Source: Blochmannia endosymbiont of Camponotus sp. C-003
GTDB taxonomy: Bacteria; Pseudomonadota; Gammaproteobacteria; Enterobacterales; Enterobacteriaceae
Reading direction: 5' to 3'
Assembly: GCF_023585685.1 (NCBI RefSeq)
Contig: NZ_CP097764.1
Coordinates: 682,001 to 746,000 of the forward strand
Length of the DNA: 64,000 nucleotides
The position numbers were made by a program, and so were the translations under genes. Shown piece by piece: positions 41,522-52,800 of this stretch. Every line of letters starts with the position of its first letter. The stretch's first letter is position 1. The notes beneath the pieces are model-generated. The model saw nothing but the letters and a program-made list of their open reading frames with translations. It had not been told where the DNA came from and ran no database searches.

Positions 41522-41896
41522 ATGACAACAGTCAATCAACTTGTTCGTAATGCACGTCCAATAAAAACTTTTAAAAGTAATGTACCAGCGTTGGGAGCCT
41601 GCCCACAAAAAAGGGGGGTATGCATGCGCGTATATACTACTACCCCAAAGAAACCAAATTCTGCATTACGAAAAGTATGTCGTGTTCGTTTAACTAATGG
41701 ATTGGAAGTAACTTCCTATATCGGAGGAGAAGGCCATAATCTACAAGAGCACGCTACAATTCTTATTCGAGGGGGGGCGAGTTAAAGATCTTCCAGGTGT
41801 TCGGTATCATGTTATTCGTGGCGCTCTTGATTGTGCAGGAGTGAATTCCCGTAAGAAAAGTCGCCGAAATACGGAACAAAACAACCAAAATCATAG
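41522..41896 (+). CDS. rpsL: 30S ribosomal protein S12, two compensating frameshifts
   Basis: Decoding-centre protein of the small subunit. The ATG at 41522 starts MTTVNQLVR, and [19 protein letters not shown] and [10 protein letters not shown] follow. In a G7 run (41771-41777) one extra G throws the frame off; without it reading continues [13 protein letters not shown] to GVNSRKKSR. Near 41865 a missing base shifts it again: after it the sequence reads KYGTKQPKS and a stop, equivalent to E. coli KYGVKRPKA. The two changes cancel, and from ATG to TAG is 375 bases, coding for 124 aa, exactly the E. coli size. As an essential single-copy gene it should be functional, so a read or assembly error is the simplest explanation. 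Confidence 0.93.
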
Positions 41897-42036
41897 CTTG
41901 AAATATTAAATCTTTTTTATTTTTTTAATTTAAACTAAATTAAAGAACGGTTCAGTTAGTTAAAATATAATAATTTTTTATTAACTATTTTTAGTTGAAA
42001 TAAAGATATTTATTAGTCCAATAGGAATTATAATTA

Positions 42037-42507
42037 ATGCCACGTCGTCGCATCATTACAAAACGCAATATTCTTCCAGATCCAAAATTCGGATCTGATC
42101 TTTTGGCAAAGTTCATCAACATTTTGATGTTAAACGGGAAAAAATCTATTGCAGAGTCAATAGTATACTCTGCCTTAGATATTCTATTTACACAATCTAA
42201 TAAAGACCGTTTAGAAGCATTCGAGATAGCTCTAAACAATGTGCGCCCAATTGTAGAAGTAAAATCTAGACGTGTTGGTGGTTCTACTTATCAAGTGCCA
42301 GTAGAAGTGCGTCTCGTACGTAGAAATACTCTAGCGATGCGGTGGATTATTGAAGCTGCTCGAAAAAGAAATGATAAATCTATGGAATTACGTTTAGCGA
42401 GTGAACTTGTAGATGCTATAGAGGGTAGAGGGCATGCTGTTAAAAAACGTGAAGAAATACATCGTGTTGCAGAATCTAATAAAGCTTTTGCCCATTATCG
42501 TTGGTAA
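42037..42507 (+). CDS. rpsG: 30S ribosomal protein S7
   Basis: Primary assembly protein of the 30S head, contacting the 3' domain of 16S rRNA and E-site tRNA. The 156 aa begin [20 protein letters not shown] and contain [19 protein letters not shown] and [11 protein letters not shown], ending [14 protein letters not shown] NKAFAHYRW. It matches E. coli S7 in the conserved core and lacks the strain-specific K-12 tail. Second gene of the str cluster, about 140 bases after rpsL. Confidence 0.97.
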   Translation: MPRRRIITKRNILPDPKFGSDLLAKFINILMLNGKKSIAESIVYSALDILFTQSNKDRLEAFEIALNNVRPIVEVKSRRVGGSTYQVPVEVRLVRRNTLAMRWIIEAARKRNDKSMELRLASELVDAIEGRGHAVKKREEIHRVAESNKAFAHYRW

Positions 42508-42673
42508 TAAAATTTTCTGAATAAACATCATCTGATTTTTTTTTCACCTCTAATAATGATTGAACTGTTAAGTGTTATTTATTCAAACATATTGAAACGC
42601 TGCATAAAACAATAATCTTTCAAAATAGAGCAACATTTTTCTTTAAATTATAACAATATTATTGAGGATATTA

Positions 42674-44791
42674 ATGACTCGTGTAACACCGATCGTGCGG
42701 TACCGTAACATTGGGATAAGCGCACATATTGATGCTGGAAAAACTACTACTACTGAACGAATTTTATTTTATACAGGCGTAAATCATAAAATTGGAGAAG
42801 TTCATACTGGTTCTGCAACTATGGATTGGATGGAACAAGAACAAGAACGGGGCATCACAATTACTTCTGCAGCTACTACCTGTTTTTGGTCAGGAATGGC
42901 TAATCAATTTAAGTCGCACCGTATTAATATTATAGATACTCCTGGACATGTGGATTTCACCATTGAAGTAGAACGTTCTATGCGTATACTTGATGGGGTA
43001 GTAATGATTTATTGTGCTGTAGGAGGCGTACAACCTCAATCTGAGACAGTGTGGCGTCAAGCAAATAAATATAAAGTACCACGTATTGCATTTATAAACA
43101 AAATGGATCGAGTAGGCGCAGATTATCTACGAGTTGTAGAACAGTTAAAAACTAGATTATTTGCTAATCCCGTTCCTATTCAATTAGCTATAGGTTCAGA
43201 AGATAAATTTACTGGCATTATAGATTTGATCAAAATGAAAGCTATTCACTGGAATGAATCAGATCAAGGCGTCACTTTTAGTTATAGTGAAATACCTGAT
43301 AATTTAATAGAATTATCAGATGTTTGGCATAAGCATTTAATAGAATCTGCTGTTGAAGCATCTGAAGAATTAATGGATAAATATTTATCTAATAAAGGTC
43401 AATTGACAGAACAAGAAATTAAACAAGCGTTACGTCAAAGAGTATTAAGCAACGAAATCATATTAGTAACATGTGGATCCGCTTTTAAAAACAAGGGGGT
43501 ACAAGCTATGCTAGATGCTGTTGTAGAATACTTACCATCCCCAAGTGATATAACATCTATCACAGGTGTACTAAAAGACGGATCTACTCAAGTGCAGCGT
43601 CATGCCAATGATAGCGAACCGTTTTCGGCCTTAGCTTTTAAAATAGCTACTGATCCATTTGTAGGAAACTTAACTTTTTTTCGAGTTTATTCAGGCGTAG
43701 TGAGCTCCGGAGATAGTGTTTTAAACCCCATAAAATCAAAACGTGAACGATTCGGTCGAATAGTGCAAATGCATGCAAATAAAAGAGAAGAAATAAAATC
43801 CGTTCATTCGGGCGATATTGCTGCAGCTATTGGTTTAAAAGATGTTGATACTGGAGATACTTTGTGTGATCCATCTTCCCCAATTATACTTGAACGTATG
43901 GAATTTCCAGAACCCGTAATTTCTGTGATGGTTGAAGCTAAAACTAAATCAGATCAGGAAAAAATGGGTTTAGCTTTAAGTCGTTTAGCTCAAGAAGATC
44001 CATCGTTTCGTGTATGGATCGATAAAGACTCCGGGCAAACTATCATCGCTGGAATGGGTGAATTGCATTTAGAAATTCTTGTAGAACGTATGAAAAGAGA
44101 GTTTAATGTTGAAGCTAATGTAGGTAAACCTCAAGTTGCTTATCGAGAAACCATTCGAACTAGTGTAAAACAAGAAGGTAAATTTATTCGTCAATCAGGA
44201 GGTCGAGGTCAATTCGGACATGTTTGGTTACGCATTGAACCTATGCATTCACATGAAGAAGAAAATTATAAATTTTTAAATGAAATTGTAGGAGGAGTCG
44301 TACCTAAAGAATACATACCTGCTGTAGATAAAGGTATACAGGAACAAATAAATAACGGTATTCTCGCTGGATACCCAATTGTAGATGTTTGTGTAGCTAT
44401 TTTTGACGGTTCTTATCACGAGGTTGATTCTTCAGAAATAGCATTTAAAATAGCAGGATCTATAGCATTTAAAGAAGGATTCATGAAAGCTCATCCCGTA
44501 TTATTAGAACCTATTATGAATGTAGAAATTGAAACACCTGAAGATTACATGGGAGATGTTATTGCAGACTTAAATCGCCGAAGAGGAATGATCAGCGGTT
44601 TAGAGAATTCTACAATCAGTGGCAAGATAATTTGCGCTCAAGTTCCTTTATCTGAAATGTTCGGTTATGCTACCGGTTTACGTTCACAAACTCAAGGACG
44701 TGCTCCTTATTCCATGGAGTTTTTAAAATATAACGAAGTGCCTAACAGTATAGCGCAAATTATCATAAATTCTCGTCAAATTAAACAATAA
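42674..44791 (+). CDS. fusA: Elongation factor G
   Basis: Ribosomal translocase GTPase. From the ATG at 42674 ([18 protein letters not shown], as in E. coli) it is 705 aa against 704. The G1 loop [13 protein letters not shown]2 region [12 protein letters not shown]3 DTPGHVDF and G4 NKMDR are present, followed by domains II-V with [10 protein letters not shown] and [18 protein letters not shown] ribosome site supports this start; an upstream in-frame codon at 42662 is not needed. Third gene of the str cluster. Confidence 0.97.
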   Translation: MTRVTPIVRYRNIGISAHIDAGKTTTTERILFYTGVNHKIGEVHTGSATMDWMEQEQERGITITSAATTCFWSGMANQFKSHRINIIDTPGHVDFTIEVERSMRILDGVVMIYCAVGGVQPQSETVWRQANKYKVPRIAFINKMDRVGADYLRVVEQLKTRLFANPVPIQLAIGSEDKFTGIIDLIKMKAIHWNESDQGVTFSYSEIPDNLIELSDVWHKHLIESAVEASEELMDKYLSNKGQLTEQEIKQALRQRVLSNEIILVTCGSAFKNKGVQAMLDAVVEYLPSPSDITSITGVLKDGSTQVQRHANDSEPFSALAFKIATDPFVGNLTFFRVYSGVVSSGDSVLNPIKSKRERFGRIVQMHANKREEIKSVHSGDIAAAIGLKDVDTGDTLCDPSSPIILERMEFPEPVISVMVEAKTKSDQEKMGLALSRLAQEDPSFRVWIDKDSGQTIIAGMGELHLEILVERMKREFNVEANVGKPQVAYRETIRTSVKQEGKFIRQSGGRGQFGHVWLRIEPMHSHEEENYKFLNEIVGGVVPKEYIPAVDKGIQEQINNGILAGYPIVDVCVAIFDGSYHEVDSSEIAFKIAGSIAFKEGFMKAHPVLLEPIMNVEIETPEDYMGDVIADLNRRRGMISGLENSTISGKIICAQVPLSEMFGYATGLRSQTQGRAPYSMEFLKYNEVPNSIAQIIINSRQIKQ

Positions 44792-44854
44792 TAAATAATA
44801 TTTAGGTTCAATGATTTTTGAAAAATTATAAAAATAGACCTAAGGAGTTTAGAG

Positions 44855-46039
44855 GTGTCCAAAGAAAAATTTAAACGCGTAAAGCCACATATTAATGTAG
44901 GCACTATTGGCCATGTAGATCACGGAAAAACTACTCTAACTGCCGCTATAACCACTGTTTTATCCAAAAAATATGGTGGTTATACACGTGCTTTTGATCA
45001 AATTGACAATGCTCCAGAAGAAAAAGCATGAGGAATTACCATAAATACTTCTCATGTTGAATATGATACGGCATATCGACATTATGCGCACGTTGACTGC
45101 CCCGGGCATGCTGATTATATCAAAAATATGATAACTGGAGCTGCGCAAATGGATGGCGCAATTTTAGTAGTAGCCGCCACTGATGGACCCATGCCACAAA
45201 CCCGTGAGCATATTTTATTAGCTAGGCAGGTAGGAGTACCTCACATTATTGTGTTCATGAATAAATGCGACATGGTAAATGATGAAGAATTATTAGAATT
45301 AGTAGAAATGGAAATGCGAGAATTACTATCTCAATACGATTTTCCAGGAGACAAAACACCAATTATTCGAGGATCTGCTTTAAAAGCATTAGAAAATGAC
45401 GAAATATGGTCTAATAAAATTTTAGAATTATCAGATGTATTGGATAATTATATCCCAGAACCTAAACGTGTTATAGACCAACCATTTTTGCTCCCCATTG
45501 AAGATGTATTTTCTATTTCTGGTCGGGGTACAGTTGTAACTGGTCGTATTGAACGCGGTATTATCAAAGTAGGAGAAGAAATAGAAATTGTTGGTATAAA
45601 AGATACAATAAAAACCACATGTACTGGAGTGGAAATGTTTAGAAAATTATTAGACGAAGGGCGTGCCGGAGAAAATGTTGGTGTTTTATTGCGTGGTACT
45701 AAACGAGATGAAGTAGAACGCGGGCAAGTTCTATCTAAACCTGGATATATCAAGCCGCATTCGCATTTCGAATCAGAAGTGTATATTTTAAATAAAGATG
45801 AAGGAGGAAGACATACACCATTTTTCAAAGGGTATCGTCCTCAATTTTACTTTCGTACTACAGATATTACTGGTACCATTGAATTACCAGAAGGGGTAGA
45901 TATGGTGATGCCTGGCGATAATATTAGAATGATGATTCATTTGATCGCTCCGATAGCTATGGGTGACGGTCTTAGATTTGCTATTAGAGAAGGTGGTCGT
46001 ACTATAGGAGCCGGCATTGTATCTAAAATTATATTTTAA
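44855..46039 (+). CDS. tuf: Elongation factor Tu, one in-frame stop
   Basis: GTPase carrying aminoacyl-tRNA to the ribosome. It starts with GTG at 44855, like E. coli tufA, after TAAGGAG, and spans 394 codons, exactly the E. coli length. [19 protein letters not shown] and NKCD are intact. A TGA at 45029-45031 replaces codon 59 in PEEKA-stop-GIT, where all relatives have Arg (switch I, EEKARGIT). CGA to TGA is one transition. UGA is used as a true stop elsewhere here (rplL, aroK, ilvM), so code change to Trp is excluded. Only one tuf lies in the window, joining fusA to secE. An inactive EF-Tu would be lethal, so error, variant or readthrough is implied. Confidence 0.94.
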
Positions 46040-46040
46040 T

Positions 46041-46085
46041 TATATAGTGATATATATGATTCTGTAATCATATGATAGCTATATA
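46041..46085 (+). terminator. Hairpin after tuf
   Basis: Inner stem ATATGATT/AATCATAT with a CTGT loop, with outer TATATAG/CTATATA pairing. It follows the tuf stop directly and precedes secE. Without a long T run it may be an attenuator or processing site rather than a strong terminator. Confidence 0.45.
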
Positions 46086-46115
46086 TTATAATAATATAGT
46101 AATGTATTGATATGC

Positions 46116-46490
46116 ATGGAAAGAATGAAAATAAAAAAAAAAATGTTTGCATCAGAAATAACTAAATGGATTAGCATTGCAGGATTAGTTGCGATATCTA
46201 TTATTGGAAATTACGTATGCCACAATTACAGTGTTGTAGCGAGAAGCATAGTAATTCTTGTTATCATTATTGCTGCTATATACATTGCGTCAACTACTAA
46301 AATAGGAAAACTAATAATCATATTTGGAAATGAATCACGTACTGAATTCCGGAAAGTAGTATGGCCTACTTATCAAGATGGCTTCAACACTACTCTAATC
46401 GTAATAGGAGTAACTATAATTATGTCATTATTACTATGGGGATTAGATACTATTTTAATTCATGTGATATCATTTGGGCTGAGGCTGTAA
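46116..46490 (+). CDS. secE: Preprotein translocase subunit SecE
   Basis: Essential small subunit that clamps SecY in the SecYEG channel. The 124-residue form has the three membrane spans of the enterobacterial protein ([50 protein letters not shown]) and the conserved cytoplasmic amphipathic segment [14 protein letters not shown] before the last span. The start is uncertain: ATG at 46116 or 46125, both in frame; the latter has a GGAAAG just upstream. nusG begins two bases after the stop, the E. coli secE-nusG arrangement. Confidence 0.94.
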   Translation: MERMKIKKKMFASEITKWISIAGLVAISIIGNYVCHNYSVVARSIVILVIIIAAIYIASTTKIGKLIIIFGNESRTEFRKVVWPTYQDGFNTTLIVIGVTIIMSLLLWGLDTILIHVISFGLRL

Positions 46491-46491
46491 T

Positions 46492-47037
46492 ATGACTGAA
46501 ACTTTAAAGAAACGTTGGTATGTTATTCAATCATTTTCTGGATTTGAGAATCGTGTAGCTCATTCCTTACGTGAGCATATTAAACTACATAATATGGATG
46601 CAATGTTCGGTGAAATTATGGTCCCAACAGAAGAAGTAGTTGAAATGCGATCTGGACAACGTAGAAAAAGTGAACGTAAATTTTTTCCCGGCTATGTACT
46701 GGTGCAGATGATCATGAATGATTCTAGTTGGCATTTAGTAAAAGGTGTACCACGTGTTATGGGTTTTATTGGAGGAACATGTGATAAACCTGCTCCTATT
46801 GGAGATAAGGAAGTTGATGATATTATGAATCGATTACAACAAATAGGTGATAAACCTCGCCCTAAAACGTTATTTGAACCTGGTGAACTTATTCGCGTCA
46901 GTGATGGGCCTTTTTCTGATTTTAATGCGGTAGTAGAAGAAGTAGATTATGAAAAAAATCGGCTAAAAGTATCAGTTTCTATTTTTGGAAGAGCCACTCC
47001 AGTAGAATTAGATTTTTCTCAGGTTGAAAAATCTTAA
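46492..47037 (+). CDS. nusG: Transcription antitermination factor NusG
   Basis: RNA polymerase elongation factor linking polymerase to Rho or to ribosomal S10. It has 181 aa, the E. coli length. The N-terminal NGN domain shows [23 protein letters not shown], and [12 protein letters not shown]; the C-terminal KOW domain has [24 protein letters not shown] and [17 protein letters not shown]. Close coupling with secE. Together with retained Rho and boxA elements it supports a working Nus-dependent antitermination system. Confidence 0.97.
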   Translation: MTETLKKRWYVIQSFSGFENRVAHSLREHIKLHNMDAMFGEIMVPTEEVVEMRSGQRRKSERKFFPGYVLVQMIMNDSSWHLVKGVPRVMGFIGGTCDKPAPIGDKEVDDIMNRLQQIGDKPRPKTLFEPGELIRVSDGPFSDFNAVVEEVDYEKNRLKVSVSIFGRATPVELDFSQVEKS

Positions 47038-47165
47038 TATACAATTAGCAGATAAAAATGATATATTTAACTTACACAGAAAAAATAATCATTGTTTCGT
47101 GGTTATAATTAACATGTCATCAATCAAAATAAAACCCGAAAATATTATTGGCTAGGACAATAAAT

Positions 47166-47597
47166 ATGGCAACAAAAAAAATAAAATCATACATTAAACT
47201 GCAAATTTCTGCTGGAGCTGCCAATCCCAGCCCTCCTATTGGACCTGCTTTAGGACAACAAGGCGTTAATATCATAGAATTTTGTAAAGCATTTAATGAA
47301 AATACCGCACAACTTGAAACAGGATTACCAATACCAGTTGTCATTACTGTTTACAGTGACCGTTCTTTTTCATTCGTTACTAAAACTCCTCCTGCTTCAA
47401 TATTATTGAAAAAAGCAGCAAATATTCAATCTGGATCCAAAAAACCAAATATAATAAATATTGGGAAAATATCGCGCACTCAAATTTATGAGATTGCAAA
47501 AATTAAAGCTGTTGATATGACAGGAGCTGATATAGAATCAATATCGCGTTCTATCATAGGTACAGCACGCTCTATAGGGCTCGAAGTGGAAGATTAA
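47166..47597 (+). CDS. rplK: 50S ribosomal protein L11
   Basis: Protein of the GTPase-associated centre, needed for factor function and RelA sensing. From the ATG at 47166 ([17 protein letters not shown]) it is 143 aa against 142. [40 protein letters not shown] and [13 protein letters not shown] are conserved. An in-frame codon at 47148 would add six residues unlike the family. Followed by rplA after five bases, as in the E. coli rplKA unit. Confidence 0.97.
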   Translation: MATKKIKSYIKLQISAGAANPSPPIGPALGQQGVNIIEFCKAFNENTAQLETGLPIPVVITVYSDRSFSFVTKTPPASILLKKAANIQSGSKKPNIINIGKISRTQIYEIAKIKAVDMTGADIESISRSIIGTARSIGLEVED

Positions 47598-47602
47598 TTG
47601 AT

Positions 47603-48307
47603 ATGACGGATAAATTAAGCAAAAGAATGCGTATGATGCAAAATTGCGTAGACACATCTATACAATACAATGTGTTAGATGGATTAAAATTATTAAAAAA
47701 AATGAAAAGAGTTAAATTTATTGAAAGTGTTGATACCGCTATTAATTTAGGAATTGATGCGCGTAAATCTGATCAAAATATACGTAATAATGTGATTCTG
47801 CCACATGGTATTGGTCGCAATATTCATGTTGCTGTTTTCACTCAAGGAGACAATATAGTATCAGCTAAAAATGCAGGAGCTGATATAGCTGGACTAGAAG
47901 ATTTATATGATCAAATAAAAAATAAAAAATATCGACCAGATGTAGTAATTGCATCGCCTGATGTCATGAATATAGTAAGCAAATTAGGCCCTATTTTAGG
48001 ACCAATAGGATTAATGCCTAGCCTTAAAATGGGCACTGTATCTCATGATATAGCAGAATCAGTCAAAAATGTTAAACTGGGTCAAATACGTTATAAAAAT
48101 GATAAAAACGGAATTATTCATTCTACTATCGGAAGAATTAATTTTGATATCATACAACTTAAAGAAAACTTAGAAGCATTAATAGTATCCTTAAAACAAT
48201 CTAAACCAGTCCTATATAGAGGAACATATATTAAAAAAATAACTATTGCCACTACTATGAGTAAATCTATATCTATAGATCAAAACAGTCTTTGTGTTAC
48301 AACCTAA
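47603..48307 (+). CDS. rplA: 50S ribosomal protein L1
   Basis: L1-stalk protein and, in E. coli, the translational repressor of its own rplKA mRNA. The 234 aa equal the E. coli size. [26 protein letters not shown] and [15 protein letters not shown] match well. The generally conserved GPRGLMPNPK reads [10 protein letters not shown] here, losing the arginine and a proline in a segment near the RNA-binding cleft. Overlap-free spacing of five bases after rplK suggests coupling. Confidence 0.95.
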   Translation: MTDKLSKRMRMMQNCVDTSIQYNVLDGLKLLKKMKRVKFIESVDTAINLGIDARKSDQNIRNNVILPHGIGRNIHVAVFTQGDNIVSAKNAGADIAGLEDLYDQIKNKKYRPDVVIASPDVMNIVSKLGPILGPIGLMPSLKMGTVSHDIAESVKNVKLGQIRYKNDKNGIIHSTIGRINFDIIQLKENLEALIVSLKQSKPVLYRGTYIKKITIATTMSKSISIDQNSLCVTT

Positions 48308-48656
48308 TTAATATTGATAGTTTTATTAATAAGATTCTTTACATGATCTGCAAATTAGTTTAAAATCTCATTGAAAATGCGGAGACCGTTGTGTTATGTT
48401 AATGGATGTTAACATAATTTTTTGGGATTTTTATTATTATGAGACATGTATTACACATATTCACGATTATTAATTATCCTGAATTTATATAATTACATTT
48501 ATTACCTATCCGATAGATACAGACGATTAACACTAATTTAAAAAATTTTTATATTTAATAACACATAGTTTGAATTAGTTTTATGAACATGCAATAAATT
48601 TATGATTAGCTCATTCATGTATCTATACGTATAGATTTACAGAACGGTGTTTATTA
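48308..48656. other. rplA-rplJ spacer (rplJ leader region)
   Basis: 349 bases with no gene. In E. coli this interval carries the rplJ promoter and the leader bound by L10-L7/L12 for feedback control. I see no secure match to that leader, but the location is right. Confidence 0.45.
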
Positions 48657-49148
48657 ATGGCATTAAATCTGAAAAAAAAAGAAGAAATTATCTGTACAAT
48701 CCATAAAACAGCAAAAAGAGCTTTATCTGCCGTGGTGGCATCTTTGAGTGGTATTGCTGTTAATGAAGTAACTAAATTAAGAAAAGAAGCGCGTGATCTT
48801 AATGTGCACATACATGTTGTTCGAAATACGCTCATGCAAAAAGTAATTGAAAATACGTCTTTAACATGTTTGCGAGAAGTTCTAACAGGGCAAAACATTA
48901 TTGCATTTTCTGTGCATCAACCTCGTGATGCCGCGCAAGTTTTTGTAAAATTTACTAAAATATATGAGCATTTTAAAATAAAAGGCGCAGCTTTCGAAGG
49001 GAAATTTATTCCTGCGTCTCAAATAAATCTCTTGTCTAATTTACCTAATCGTAATGAATCTATTATTAGATTCATTACGATTATAAAAACAAGTGGTATA
49101 ATAAATTTAATACATATTTTACATATATTATCTCATCAAAAAAGATAA
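48657..49148 (+). CDS. rplJ: 50S ribosomal protein L10
   Basis: Base of the L7/L12 stalk. MALNLKKKEEI at the start, AVVASLSGIAVNEVTKLRKEAR, VHVVRNTLMQKV and FEGKFIPASQINLLSNLP follow E. coli L10; length 163 against 165. Near the 3' end, at 49046-49083, the DNA forms a perfect 17-bp inverted repeat inside the coding frame, around codons 131-142, and the protein from PNRNESIIRFITIIKTSG onward differs from relatives, which have an alanine-rich helix there. rplL follows after about 100 bases. Confidence 0.95.
   Translation: MALNLKKKEEIICTIHKTAKRALSAVVASLSGIAVNEVTKLRKEARDLNVHIHVVRNTLMQKVIENTSLTCLREVLTGQNIIAFSVHQPRDAAQVFVKFTKIYEHFKIKGAAFEGKFIPASQINLLSNLPNRNESIIRFITIIKTSGIINLIHILHILSHQKR
49046..49083. 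repeat. 17-bp perfect hairpin inside rplJ
   Basis: Arms 49046-49062 and 49067-49083 are perfectly complementary with a four-base loop, inside the coding sequence about 65 bases before the rplJ stop. It is unusual for an in-gene repeat to be perfect over 17 bp. Confidence 0.95.
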
Positions 49149-49251
49149 ATGATAATTTAAGTTGTTTAATAAAAAATATTGTAGGTATTTTGAATACACA
49201 ATGATTTTAATTATGTAATATTTTCAATATTTTATATTTTTGGAAATTTTT

Positions 49252-49623
49252 ATGTCTCTTACAAAAGAAGAAATTTTAGATGCTATTTCCAATATGTCTG
49301 TTATGGATATAGTCCGGCTGACCTCTATGATGGAAGAAAAATTTGGAGTATCTGCAACTTCATTAGCTACTGTTACACCTGATACTTCTTCAGCAACAAT
49401 CGTAGAAGAGCAAACCGAATTTAATGTGTTTTTAACTGCTATTGGCAGTAACAAAATTCCTGTCATTAAAACTGTGCGTAGTATCACTGGTCTAGGATTA
49501 AAAGAAGCTAAAGAATTAGTAGAATCTGCGCCTGTCATTTTAAAAGAATCAATAAACAAAGATGACGCTGAAACCCTAAAAAAAACTCTAGAAACAATAG
49601 GTGCATCTGTCGAAATAAAATGA
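49252..49623 (+). CDS. rplL: 50S ribosomal protein L7/L12
   Basis: Multicopy stalk protein that recruits translation GTPases. From the ATG at 49252 ([20 protein letters not shown]) it is 123 aa against 121. It has the N-terminal dimerisation domain, a flexible hinge that here is less alanine-rich ([18 protein letters not shown]), and the C-terminal factor-binding domain with [20 protein letters not shown]. It ends with TGA, which shows UGA is a stop in this genome. Confidence 0.96.
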   Translation: MSLTKEEILDAISNMSVMDIVRLTSMMEEKFGVSATSLATVTPDTSSATIVEEQTEFNVFLTAIGSNKIPVIKTVRSITGLGLKEAKELVESAPVILKESINKDDAETLKKTLETIGASVEIK

Positions 49624-49677
49624 AAACAAATCCAACAATTTATTATTGATGTGTTTGTTGGCTATATATAAGATTTT

Positions 49678-49697
49678 ATTTCCATATATATGGAAAT
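49678..49697 (+). terminator. Hairpin between rplL and rpoB
   Basis: Perfect 20-base palindrome with arms ATTTCCATAT/ATATGGAAAT. Upstream, CCAACAA (49632-49638) can pair with TTGTTGG (49655-49661). In E. coli a partial terminator lies between rplL and rpoB and tunes polymerase subunit expression; this could be its counterpart. Confidence 0.5.
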
Positions 49698-49897
49698 GGT
49701 ATTTAGTATTTAACAAATAATAAAATATGATACTTCTAAATTATATATTCGTTTAGAAAATAAAATACATACATGATTTATATGTCTACATCTTAAAGTA
49801 AGACATAGTAAGTTCATCACTATATTATTTATTATATAGCAACAGATAGCTTGTTTCTTAAAAAACAATCACCCATATTAACTATCGAGGGAACTGT

Positions 49898-52800
49898 ATG
49901 GTGTATTCTTATACTGAAAAAAAACGTATTCGTAAAGACTTTGGAAAACGCCCTCAAATTTTAGATATTCCATACCTGCTTTCTATTCAAATTGATTCTT
50001 TTCAAAAGTTTATTAAACAAGATCCAGAAAGACAATGTGGATTAGAAGCGGCTCTTAGATCTGTTTTCCCCATTAAAAGCTATAATGGAAACGCTGAATT
50101 ACAATACATCCAATATCAATTAGGAGAACCAACATTTGATGTAAAAGAATGTCAAACACGCGGCGCCACTTTTTCTGCCCCGTTACGCGTGCGTCTATGT
50201 TTAATTATTTATGAACGCGATGGTTTAAATAACATAATAAAAAACACTAAAGAACAAGAAGTATATATGGGTGAAGTTCCTCTTATGACTAACAATGGTA
50301 CTTTTATCATCAATGGTATCGAGCGAGTTATTGTATCTCAATTACATAGAAGTCCCGGTGTATTTTTTGATAGTGATAAAGGAAAAACACATTCATCTGG
50401 TAAAGTATTATATAATGCACGTATTATTCCATATCGTGGATCTTGGTTAGATTTTGAATTTGACTTAAAAGACAATTTATTTGTTCGCATTGATCGACGA
50501 CGCAAGTTACCAGTAACAGTAATATTACGTGCTTTAAATTACACTACTGATCAAATTTTAAATATATTCTTTAACAAAGTAATATACGAAATTCAAAATA
50601 ATACATTATATATGCATTTGATCCCTGAAAGATTACGTGGTGAAACAGCATCTTTTGATATTACTGTTAATGGTGTTACATATGTCAAAAAGGGACGTCG
50701 TGTTGCAGCTAAACACATCCGTCAATTAAAAAAAGACAAAATTTCAAAAATTGAAGTACCCATAGATTATATAATTGGAAAAGTTGTTATCAAAGACTAT
50801 TTTGATAAAAATACAAATACCCCTATTGTCACAGCTAATACAGAAATATCTACTGATATATTACACAACCTAATTCAATCAGGATATGAATCCATAGAAA
50901 CATTATTCAGCAACGATCTAGATTATGGTAATTATATCTCTGAAACTTTACGTATTGACACAACTACAAATAGAGTTGATGCATTAGTAGAAATTTACCG
51001 TGTAATGCGTCCAGGAGAACCACCAACTAAAGAAGCTGCTGAACATTTATTTGAAAACTTATTTTTTTCAGAAGAACGTTACGACTTGTCGTCTGTAGGA
51101 AGAATGAAATTCAATCGTTCATTACAACGAGCACAAATAGAAGATTTAGGGATATTAAAAAAAAATGATATTGTTGATGTAATAAAAAAATTGATTGATA
51201 TTAGAAACGGTAAAGGAGAAGTAGATGATATCGATCATTTAGGAAATCGACGCATTCGTTCTGTAGGTGAGATGGCAGAAAATCAATTTAGAATTGGATT
51301 AGTTAGAGTAGAACGTGCAGTAAAAGAACGATTATCTTTAGGTGACTTAGATATGTTAACGCCTCAAGACCTCATTAATGCTAAACCAATCTCAGCTGCA
51401 GTAAGAGAGTTTTTTACTTCTAGTCAATTATCGCAATTTATGGACCAAAATAATCCATTATCAGAAATTACTCATAAACGTCGTATATCTGCTTTAGGGC
51501 CAGGAGGTTTAACTAGAGAACGCGCAGGATTTGAAGTATGTGATGTCCATCCCACGCATTATGGTCGAGTCTGCCCAATCGAAACTCCAGAAGGACCAAA
51601 TATAGGTTTAATTAATTCATTGTCTGTATATGCTCGAGCTAATAAATACGGATTTTTAGAAACTCCATACCGAAAAGTCCAAAATGGTGTTGTCAGTAAT
51701 GACATTCATTATTTATCTGCAATTGAAGAAGGTGATTTCGTTATTGCTCAAGCAAATACAAACCTAAATTTAAAAGGAGAATTTATTAACGATCTGGTAA
51801 CTTGCAGAAATAAAGGTGAATCTGGTCTTTTTAAGAAAGACCAAGTTGATTACATGGATGTATCCACACAACAAATAGTTTCAGTTGCTGCTTCATTAAT
51901 CCCTTTTCTTGAACACGATGATGCTAACCGTGCTCTTATGGGTGCAAATATGCAACGCCAAGCCGTTCCTGTTTTATGTAGCGAAAAACCATTAATAGGC
52001 ACTGGAATGGAACGCGCAGTAGCGATAGATTCCGGTGTTACTGTGGTAGCTAAGCGCGGCGGTACCGTTAAATATGTAGATGCATCACGTATTGTAATAC
52101 ATGTTAATAAGAATGAAATACATACTGAAGAATCAGGAATTGATATCTATCACTTAACAAAATATATTCGATCTAATCAAAATACCTGTATAAATCAACA
52201 TCCGTGTGTGGCTTTAGAAGAATCAATAGAACATGGAGATGTTATAGCAGATGGTCCGTCTACTGATTTAGGAGAACTAGCTCTAGGTCAAAATATGCGG
52301 ATTGCATTTATGCCTTGGAATGGGTATAATTTCGAAGATTCGATGTTGGTCTCAGAACGCGTAGTACAAGAAGATAAATTTACCAGTATACATATTCAAG
52401 AGTTAACCTGTATATCTCGTGATACTAAATTAGGACCTGAAGAAATCACAGCTGACATTCCAAATATAGGAGAAATAGCTTTATCTAAATTAGATGAATC
52501 TGGAATTATCTATATCGGAGCAGAAGTCATAGGAGGAGACATCCTCGTCGGAAAAGTTACACCCAAAGGAGAAACTCAATTAACGCCGGAAGAAAAATTA
52601 TTACGCGCTATTTTTGGTGAAAAAGCATCCGATGTAAAAGATTCATCTTTACGTGTCCCCAACGGAGTTTGCGGCACCGTAATTGATGTACAAATATTCA
52701 CTAGAGACGGTATTAATAAAGATAAACGTTCATTAATAATTGAATCCGATAAGTTAAAACAGATTAAAAAAGATTTACATGAAGAATTACAAATCTTTGA

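Noticed and set aside
45029..45031. UGA recoded as tryptophan or selenocysteine in tuf
   Set aside because: The conserved residue is arginine, UGA ends rplL, aroK and ilvM, and I see no reason to expect a selenocysteine element there.
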